A stretch of DNA of 10,627 nucleotides. It comes from DATKCJ01 sp035513275 (GTDB taxonomy: Bacteria; Verrucomicrobiota; Verrucomicrobiia; Opitutales; Opitutaceae). A program made the translations under genes and the position numbers. This document shows, piece by piece, positions 5,666 through 10,627 of the stretch. A model generated the notes under the pieces. The model saw only the letters and a program-made list of their open reading frames with translations. It did no database searches and had not been told where the DNA came from. The stretch covers positions 1 through 10,627 of the forward strand of contig DATKCJ010000476.1 in the NCBI GenBank assembly GCA_035513275.1. The letters are read 5' to 3'. Numbering within the stretch: the stretch's first letter is position 1; each line of letters opens with the position of its first letter.

Positions 5666-5909
5666 TTTCGAAATCCTCATGGCGGGTGGATCAATGCGAC
5701 TGGCAGGCACGCTAGGCTCATGCCGGTCGGTCGGTTCGTTTTGGCGTTCGAATCAGCCGACCTTGCGCGGCAATTCTGAGCGAATTTTGGGCTCGCGATT
5801 GTGCGCTAAAGTTTTGGTTGCCTTTGAGAAGAGGGAGGCTACGGTCCGTCCTTTTCCCTTGTGAGCTGCGGCTTTTTGATGGTCTGCGGCGCACTTCCAT
5901 CTTACGTCC

Positions 5910-6683
5910 ATGAAACAGCTTAAGCTCAACGTATCCACCCGCCAGGGCAAGGGTCGCGGCGCATCCCGCCGAGACCGTGCTTCCGGAAAAGTCCCGGCCA
6001 TTCTTTATGGCAAGAACAGCGAACCTGTGCAGGTCACTGTCGCCACTACCGAGTTTCGCCGCCTGGTGAAGTCGATCGGCGGTTCCGCCTCGATCATCGA
6101 GGTCCAGCGCCCCGACGGACGCCCAACGCTCTCCTTCATCCGCGAGATCCAGCGCAATCCGATCACCGATGAGTTTGTGCACATCGATCTGCACGAGGTC
6201 TCGGAGAACGAGAAGATGTCGGTGGTCGTCACCGTGCATGCGATCGGAGAGAGCACGGGCGTGAAGAATGAAGCCGGCGTGCTCGAGGTCGTCTCTCACC
6301 AGATTCACATCCGCTGCCTTCCCAAGGATCTGCCGGAGTTCATCGAGGTGGACGTGACCGAACTCGCGGTCGGCCACACGATTCATATCTCCGAGTTGAA
6401 GCCGATTCCCGGCGTCGAGTTTCTCGATCATCCGAAACAGCCGGTCATTTCGTGCGTGGAGCCTGCGAAGGAAGAGGAAGTCGTTGCAACTGCCGCTGCA
6501 GTTGCCGTCGAGGGCGCCGTCCCGGCCGAGGGCGCTGCCGCTCCTGGTGCGGAAGGTGCCGCTGCTGCGCCTGCCGCTGGCGCGGCCGGCGACAAGAAGG
6601 GCGCTCCCGCCGCTGCTGGCGCAGCCGGTGCAGCGCCTGCCGCCGGCGCCAAGAAAGCGCCCGCCGCTGCCGGCAAGAAGTAA
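5910..6683 (+). CDS. rplY: 50S ribosomal protein L25, long Ctc (TL5) type
   Basis: The product has 257 residues. Residues 1-95 form the 5S-rRNA-binding L25 domain: a basic start with GKGRGASRRDRASGKVPAILYG, then FIREIQRNPITDEFVHIDLHEV. Residues about 98-185 form the Ctc/TL5 C-terminal beta domain (HQIHIRCLPKDLPEFIEVDVT, GHTIHISELKPIPGVEF). Both are typical of long L25 proteins, which sit on 5S rRNA in the central protuberance of the 50S subunit. From about residue 185 a tail of roughly 70 residues follows, made almost only of A, P, G, V, E and K and ending AAAGKK. Such low-complexity tails occur on some L25 proteins and are probably disordered and RNA-binding. The start ATG at 5910 fits the family and has no Shine-Dalgarno sequence. 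It heads the block leading into pth, and a strong hairpin separates the two genes. Confidence 0.95.
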   Translation: MKQLKLNVSTRQGKGRGASRRDRASGKVPAILYGKNSEPVQVTVATTEFRRLVKSIGGSASIIEVQRPDGRPTLSFIREIQRNPITDEFVHIDLHEVSENEKMSVVVTVHAIGESTGVKNEAGVLEVVSHQIHIRCLPKDLPEFIEVDVTELAVGHTIHISELKPIPGVEFLDHPKQPVISCVEPAKEEEVVATAAAVAVEGAVPAEGAAAPGAEGAAAAPAAGAAGDKKGAPAAAGAAGAAPAAGAKKAPAAAGKK

Positions 6684-6690
6684 TCTACCC

Positions 6691-6736
6691 GCGTCCCGTT
6701 CGAGGCTTCGAGCCCCGCCCGGGACGCTGTTCTTTG
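6691..6736 (+). terminator. Hairpin between rplY and pth (possible partial terminator/attenuator)
   Basis: GCGTCCC (6691-6697) pairs with GGGACGC (6721-6727), and inside it GGCT (6704-6707) pairs with AGCC (6711-6714) around TCG. The T-rich run TGTTCTTTG follows at 6728-6736, only four bases before the pth ATG. It could end part of the rplY transcripts, so that the abundant ribosomal protein is made in excess over Pth, or it could structure the pth start region. The T-tract is interrupted, so read-through is likely. Confidence 0.45.
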
Positions 6737-6740
6737 AGTC

Positions 6741-7346
6741 ATGTCAATCTCCGTGCTCGCGGGACTTGGAAATCCCGGCGGCGAATACGATGGCACCCGG
6801 CACAATGTCGGGTTCCAGGTGATCGACGCGCTTGCTGCGCGCGAATCGCTCTCGTGGTCGCCTAGTCGGCACGCCAACGTCCTGACCTCCCGCTGGAACT
6901 GCGATGGCCGCGCGCTTCTGCTCGTGAAGCCGCAGAGCTACGTCAACGAGAGCGGATTCGCCCTTCGCCGGCTCCTCGATTTTCACAAGCTGTCCGTCTC
7001 CTCGCTCGCCGTGATCTACGACGACCTGACGCTCGATGTCGCGAGGATCAAGGTGACCGTCTCCGGCAGTGCCGGCGGCCACAACGGCGTTCAGAGCCTC
7101 CTGGATCATCTCGAGAACGGATTCGTCCGGTTCAGAATCGGAATCGGTCCGCGCAAGCCGCCCCAGATTGACCTGAAGGATTTCGTCCTCGGCAAGATTC
7201 CGGCGGAGGACCGCACACTGATAAATTCCCAGATTTCAAAATACCTCAGCGGCCTCGATCTCCTCGTCAGCGAGGGCGTCGCAGCGGCGATGAACCAGCT
7301 CAATCGTAAGACCAATCCAAATGAACCCGACCAAGAAAAACTTTAA
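6741..7346 (+). CDS. pth: Peptidyl-tRNA hydrolase
   Basis: This cytoplasmic enzyme cleaves peptidyl-tRNA released from stalled ribosomes, freeing the tRNA and the peptide. The 201 residues match the usual length of about 190-200. All key positions are present, one residue later than in E. coli numbering: Asn11 in GLGNPG, the catalytic His21 in TRHNVGF, Asn69 in PQSYVNESG, Asp94 in IYDDL, and Asn115 in GSAGGHNG. The loop after YDD has TLDVARIKVTVSG where many homologues have LDLPLGKIRLRKGG, a small variation without loss of active-site residues. The ATG at 6741 gives the standard N-terminus and has no Shine-Dalgarno sequence. The 3' end overlaps rpsF by 26 bases, so the two genes are cotranscribed and probably translationally coupled. 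The rplY-pth pairing is common in bacteria. Confidence 0.96.
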   Translation: MSISVLAGLGNPGGEYDGTRHNVGFQVIDALAARESLSWSPSRHANVLTSRWNCDGRALLLVKPQSYVNESGFALRRLLDFHKLSVSSLAVIYDDLTLDVARIKVTVSGSAGGHNGVQSLLDHLENGFVRFRIGIGPRKPPQIDLKDFVLGKIPAEDRTLINSQISKYLSGLDLLVSEGVAAAMNQLNRKTNPNEPDQEKL

Positions 7347-7617
7347 GGCCACTGTGATCCTCGACACGCGCGGTCGCACCGAGACGCTCGATGAACTCGT
7401 CGAGAACGTGAAGGGCGAGATCGCCGCCGTCGCCGGCGAAGTCACCGGATTCGAGTCGCTCGGCGTGCGCGATTTCATGCGGCCCACCGACCGCAAATAC
7501 ACCGCGGGCCCGTTTGTGCAGATCTATTTCACCGCGCCGTCGGACAGCAACAAGCACCTCCTCGAGCGCATGCGCCTCAACCGCGCCGTCTACTCGTCGA
7601 TGATCGAGTCGGCCTGA
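7321..7617 (+). CDS. rpsF: 30S ribosomal protein S6
   Basis: The 98-residue product matches S6, which binds with S18 to the central domain of 16S rRNA in the small subunit platform. The S6 fold is readable: strand 1 FKATVILDTRG, helix DELVENVKGEIAAVAGEV, then TGFESLGVRDFMRPTDRKYTAGPFVQIYF with the conserved R-x-Y/F-A-P-like strand, and a closing helix and strand (HLLERMRLNRAVYSSMIE). It starts inside the end of pth (26-base overlap) and is followed after 16 bases by ssb, the classic rpsF-ssb pairing. The usual third member, rpsR (S18), is missing between ssb and rplI. Confidence 0.95.
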   Translation: MNPTKKNFKATVILDTRGRTETLDELVENVKGEIAAVAGEVTGFESLGVRDFMRPTDRKYTAGPFVQIYFTAPSDSNKHLLERMRLNRAVYSSMIESA

Positions 7618-7633
7618 TCGACGTCTCCGCCGG

Positions 7634-8080
7634 ATGGCCTCGCTCAACAAAGTCTTCCTCATCGGGAACCTCACGCGCGATCCGGAACTCCGGATGACGC
7701 CGAAAGGGACCGCGATCTGCACTTTCGGGCTGGCCGTGAACAGGCAGTTCCGCGACGAAGCGGGCGGCACTCGCGAGGAAACGACCTTTGTGGATCTCGA
7801 GGCATGGGGGAAGACGGGCGAGCTCGTCTCGAAGTATCTCTCCAAGGGCAGCCCCGCGATGGTCGAGGGCCGCCTGCGTTTCGACTCCTGGGAGTCGAAG
7901 ACCGGCGAGAAGCGCAACAAGCTCAAGGTCGTCGTCGACAGCGTTCAGTTCCTCTCGTCGCGTGGCGAGAGCGGCTCGCAGGACTCCTCCTCTCCCGAGC
8001 GCCGGCAGCCCGAGCCGCAGCGCGAGGCGCCTGCCGCAGAATCGCAGGGCAATGATGTCGACGACGATGTCCCGTTCTGA
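7634..8080 (+). CDS. ssb: Single-stranded DNA-binding protein
   Basis: The 148-residue product has an N-terminal OB fold (about 1-108) beginning MASLNKVFLIGNLTRDPELR, with TPKGTAICTFGLAVNR, FVDLEAWGKTGELVSKYLSKG and VEGRLRFDSWESKTGEKR. These are the standard SSB signatures for ssDNA binding and tetramer formation. A disordered Ser/Pro/Glu/Gln linker (about 109-140) leads to the acidic tip DVDDDVPF, the conserved tail that recruits replication and repair partners. Length and layout are typical of a full-length SSB. It follows rpsF closely and precedes rplI by 31 bases, so it is expressed with the ribosomal proteins, the arrangement seen in many bacteria. The ATG at 7634 has no Shine-Dalgarno sequence. 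Confidence 0.97.
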   Translation: MASLNKVFLIGNLTRDPELRMTPKGTAICTFGLAVNRQFRDEAGGTREETTFVDLEAWGKTGELVSKYLSKGSPAMVEGRLRFDSWESKTGEKRNKLKVVVDSVQFLSSRGESGSQDSSSPERRQPEPQREAPAAESQGNDVDDDVPF

Positions 8081-8111
8081 TTAGCCTCCACCTCCCACTC
8101 ATTTCATCACC

Positions 8112-8588
8112 ATGGCTCACAAAGAAGTATTGCTCATCAAGCCCGTCGAGGGCCTCGGCGCCGAGGGCGACCAGGTCAAGGTCCGCGCCGGATATGCCCG
8201 TAATTTCATCCTCCCTCGCAAGATCGGCGTCCCTGTCACGCAGGGCAACCGCAGGCAGATCGAGGCCCTCAAGGCCCGTCGCGCCGAGCGCGAGTCGACC
8301 GAACTCACCATCGCGCAGGCGCTCGCCGCAAAGATCGCGAAGTTGAACATCGCATTCGCCGTCAAGACGGGCGAAGGCGGCAAGATGTTCGGCGCCGTCA
8401 CCGCTGCAGACCTCCACGCCAAGCTCACCGAGGCGGGTGTCGAAGTAGAGAAGAAGCGCATCCATCTGACGCCGCCGGTGAAGACCCTCGGCAAGCACAC
8501 CGCGGCGCTCAAGCTGCACGCGGACGTCTCCGTCGACCTCACATTCGACGTCGTCTCGGAGAACCCGATCATTCCCGCCGCCGAGTAA
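8112..8588 (+). CDS. rplI: 50S ribosomal protein L9
   Basis: The 158-residue product matches L9, a two-domain protein joined by a long helix that binds 23S rRNA near the L1 stalk and helps maintain reading-frame fidelity. The N-terminal RNA-binding domain reads HKEVLLIKPVEGLGAEGD, then VKVRAGYARNFILPRKIG, which contains the conserved GYARN-x-x-x-P motif. The connecting helix (about 45-75) is followed by the C-terminal domain with KTGEGGKMFGAVTAADLHAKL and HLTPPVKTLGKHTAALKLHADV. Length is slightly above the usual 148-150. The AC/T-rich leader before the ATG at 8112 (CATTTCATCACC) has no Shine-Dalgarno sequence. dnaB begins 24 bases downstream, giving the widespread rplI-dnaB pair. Confidence 0.97.
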   Translation: MAHKEVLLIKPVEGLGAEGDQVKVRAGYARNFILPRKIGVPVTQGNRRQIEALKARRAERESTELTIAQALAAKIAKLNIAFAVKTGEGGKMFGAVTAADLHAKLTEAGVEVEKKRIHLTPPVKTLGKHTAALKLHADVSVDLTFDVVSENPIIPAAE

Positions 8589-8612
8589 CGCCGCGGCGAC
8601 CTTTGCCCGGCC

Positions 8613-10040
8613 ATGGCTGTTTCGACCTCACCCCTCCGGCGTGGCCAGTCTCCCTCCGGGGAGGCGTCGATGTTGCGTGGAGCGGTCCCAGGTCGCTCGG
8701 CGCCGCACAGCGCCGAGGCGGAGGAATCCTTGCTTGCTTGCTGCCTGCTCGATGGCGGCGACAGCGTCTCGGCGTGCTTGGAGGGCCGCCTCTCGCCCGA
8801 GTCGTTCTACTCGCCTTCGAACCGGGTGATGTTCGAAGTCGTCTGCGACATTTACCGGCTCGGCCACCCGATCGACTCGGCCGTGCTCTCCGAGGAGCTT
8901 CGCAAGCGCAACCTCCTCGATTCGGTCGGCGGCCTCGCGCAGATCAACCACATCACGAACCGGATTCCGACGACCGCGCACAGGACGTATTTCATCCAGC
9001 AGGTCAAGGAAGCGCAGATCCTTCGCGAACTGATCCGTGTGGCCACCGGGGCCGTGGAGGATTGCTACCTGTTCACTGGCGGCATCCAGGAGTTCATCGA
9101 CAAGGTCGAGCAGAACATGTTCGCCGTCACCCAGGATCGCGTGAGCGACGCGGTGACGGACATGGACAAGCCCGTGAACGAGGCGTTTTCGATCATCGCG
9201 AAGATGCTGGAGAAAGCTGGTGCGCTCACAGGCATCACCTCCGGATTCATCGACCTGGACAAGCTGCTCTTTGGTTTCCAGAAGTCCGAGATGATTGTCC
9301 TCGCGGCGCGTCCCTCGATGGGCAAGACGAGCCTCGTGCTGAACTTCGTCGAGGCCGCGGCGATACCGCCCCACGGCAAGCGCGAGCCGGTGCCGACGTT
9401 GATCTTCAGCCTCGAGATGAGCGCTGCGCAGATCGCGCTGCGCATGCTTTGCTCCCACGCCCGGGTAAAGATGGACATGCTCCGGCAGGGCTTCGTCGGC
9501 AGCCAGAGCGAGGAGACCTCGCGACTCGGCGAAGCCGCCAAGGCGCTGAAGGCGGCACCGGTCTACGTCGACGATTCGAGCCAGATATCGATCATGGAGC
9601 TGCGCGCGAAGGCGCGGCGGGTGCACTCGCGGCTCAAGCTCAGCAAACGCGGATTGGGACTGATCGTCGTCGATTATCTCCAGCTCGTTTCGGGCACGGA
9701 CCCGAAAGTGCCGCGCGAACAGCAGGTGGCGGAGATTTCGCGGGGGCTAAAGGCGCTTGCCAAGGAACTCGACGTGCCCGTGATTGTCTGCAGCCAGCTA
9801 AACCGTGCATCGGAAAAAGAAAACCGCACCCCACGCCTCTCTGATCTCCGGGAATCCGGTTCGATTGAGCAAGACGCAGACGTCGTCCTGATGCTCTCAC
9901 GGCCCAAGGATGCGGACGAGCGGTTTCAGGTTGCCTCTGACTTGGCGGAATTGACTGTTGCCAAACAGCGAAACGGCCCCGTAGGAGACATCAAACTTAC
10001 CTTCCTCAAGGAAATAACGCGCTTTGAAAACCACATCTAA
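8613..10040 (+). CDS. dnaB: Replicative DNA helicase DnaB
   Basis: The 475-residue product is a full-length DnaB, the hexameric 5'-3' helicase that unwinds the replication fork and recruits primase. The N-terminal domain (about 30-135) starts PHSAEAEESLLACCLLDG and contains FYSPSNRVMFEVVCDIY. A linker follows, then the RecA-like domain (about 205-475) with Walker A ARPSMGKTS (Lys238, Thr239), the catalytic Glu268 in FSLEMS, Walker B LIVVDYLQL (Asp354), the sensor segment VIVCSQLNR, the LRESGSIEQDADVVLML block, and the arginine-finger region KQRNGPVGD (Arg453). No intein interrupts the usual sites. Residues 1-29 are a low-conservation, Ser/Arg/Gly-rich leader; a later start (ATG at residue 20) is possible. 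It lies in the rplI-dnaB block, and its last 17 bases overlap the bamA start. Confidence 0.97.
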   Translation: MAVSTSPLRRGQSPSGEASMLRGAVPGRSAPHSAEAEESLLACCLLDGGDSVSACLEGRLSPESFYSPSNRVMFEVVCDIYRLGHPIDSAVLSEELRKRNLLDSVGGLAQINHITNRIPTTAHRTYFIQQVKEAQILRELIRVATGAVEDCYLFTGGIQEFIDKVEQNMFAVTQDRVSDAVTDMDKPVNEAFSIIAKMLEKAGALTGITSGFIDLDKLLFGFQKSEMIVLAARPSMGKTSLVLNFVEAAAIPPHGKREPVPTLIFSLEMSAAQIALRMLCSHARVKMDMLRQGFVGSQSEETSRLGEAAKALKAAPVYVDDSSQISIMELRAKARRVHSRLKLSKRGLGLIVVDYLQLVSGTDPKVPREQQVAEISRGLKALAKELDVPVIVCSQLNRASEKENRTPRLSDLRESGSIEQDADVVLMLSRPKDADERFQVASDLAELTVAKQRNGPVGDIKLTFLKEITRFENHI

Positions 10041-10627
10041 CGGCCGCTCACTCTCGTTCCTCCTGGCTGTCGTCGCATTCGTCTTCCTGTTTTTCGGGGC
10101 ACCTGTGTTTGGGCAAGGGGTCGGGGCGTCGACCGGGGCGACAGTTGGCAAGCTCGAGATCAAGTTCATCGGAATGGCCAACGTGAGCGAGACTGTCGTG
10201 CGCGCGAACATTCAAGTCCGCGAAGGCGGACCGTTCGACGAGGCTGCCGTGGACCGCGACATCCGCTCGCTCTACCGCACGGGCCTGTTCGAGTTCATCG
10301 AGATCAAGCGCGAGCAGGTTTCCCCCACCGTGGTCAACCTCATCGTGGAAGTGACCTCAAAATACCGCGTCTTGAGCGTCGAGTTCGACGGGAACAAACA
10401 CGCCAGCACGAGGCGCCTGCGCAAGGAAGCCACCACGAAGCCGAATGCCTCGCTCGACGAGCGCAACATCAAGAAGGACGCCGAGAAGATCTTCGAGTAT
10501 TACCAGAAGAAGGGATATTCGCAGGCCGAGGTAAACTACACGATCGATCGCGACCGCGCGACCGGGTTCGGGCGTGTGACTTTCAGGATCCGTGAAGGTG
10601 AGAAGGTCCGCATCAAACGGATCGTCT
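10024..10627 (+). CDS. bamA: Outer-membrane assembly factor BamA (5' part, runs off window)
   Basis: A TTG at 10024, inside the last codons of dnaB, opens a frame to the window end (201 codons). It encodes a signal peptide (MKTTSNGRS, then a hydrophobic core ending GAPVFGQ, cleavage near residue 30) followed by POTRA repeats. POTRA 1 runs about 43-115, with KLEIKFIGMANVSE, REGGPFDEAAVDRDIRSLYRTGLF and VNLIVEV. POTRA 2 runs from about 118, with VLSVEFDGNKHASTRRLRKE, IFEYYQKKGYSQAEV and VTFRIREGEKVRI. BamA folds beta-barrel proteins into the outer membrane. The TTG start is chosen because only it gives a complete signal peptide; the next start-like codon, GTG 10105, would remove it. The missing 3' part should contain further POTRA domains and the 16-strand barrel. 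The 17-base overlap with dnaB points to cotranscription with the replication genes. Confidence 0.9.
   Translation, partial: MKTTSNGRSLSFLLAVVAFVFLFFGAPVFGQGVGASTGATVGKLEIKFIGMANVSETVVRANIQVREGGPFDEAAVDRDIRSLYRTGLFEFIEIKREQVSPTVVNLIVEVTSKYRVLSVEFDGNKHASTRRLRKEATTKPNASLDERNIKKDAEKIFEYYQKKGYSQAEVNYTIDRDRATGFGRVTFRIREGEKVRIKRIV

Noticed and set aside
5666..5909. tRNA-adjacent region checked for an integrated element or attachment site
   Set aside because: No repeat of the tRNA 3' end, no integrase frame and no convincing promoter hexamers; it appears to be the rplY leader region.
5718..6431. 237-codon open frame on the minus strand
   Set aside because: Antisense to rplY; the product mirrors the codons of L25 and shows no domain. 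Shadow.
8603..9844. 413-codon + strand frame and a 332-codon minus strand frame (8628-9626) over dnaB
   Set aside because: Both overlap an intact DnaB with all helicase motifs; their products are Arg/Gly/Ala-rich composition artefacts.

Overview
The window is a GC-rich bacterial chromosomal segment, all genes on the + strand. The order rplY (L25/Ctc) - pth - rpsF - ssb - rplI - dnaB - bamA, the almost complete absence of Shine-Dalgarno sequences, and BamA, MCE and lipoprotein genes (a Gram-negative envelope) together suggest a Verrucomicrobiota member, possibly Opitutaceae-like. This assignment is inferred from gene order and protein character, not from a 16S gene or a database search.

Left part (1-1343): the 3' end of a gene for a long alanine/lysine/glutamate helical repeat protein, a perfect 11-bp hairpin, then the remnant of a receiver domain, probably the tail of a decayed hybrid histidine kinase whose acidic pocket has been lost. 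Middle (1343-5417): a small coiled-coil lipoprotein gene with a good terminator; an MlaE-type permease gene followed by an MCE/MlaD-type gene and a previously hidden 58-codon ORF that overlaps the MCE stop codon (candidate three-gene envelope lipid transport operon, with no MlaF-type ATPase here); a NarL/LuxR-type response regulator in which the phospho-accepting Asp is Glu; and a small unrecognised protein gene. Right part (5542-10627): tRNA-Asn(GUU), then the ribosomal/replication block rplY-pth-rpsF-ssb-rplI-dnaB, ending in bamA, which runs off the window from a TTG start inside the dnaB end.

The most interesting non-coding signal is a 14-base dyad, GGGTTWCACCCCAT, found three times, each upstream of a different gene (lipoprotein, response regulator, unknown small protein). 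In every copy it is followed 21-23 bases later by TAGNNT (TAGGATG in two), and the start codon lies a few tens of bases further on. This looks like a shared promoter/operator architecture and may define a small regulon; the Glu-for-Asp regulator, which has one copy in its own upstream region, is an obvious but unproven candidate to control it.

I saw no CRISPR array, transposase, integrase, toxin-antitoxin pair or recognisable defence system. The right half is ordinary housekeeping DNA.
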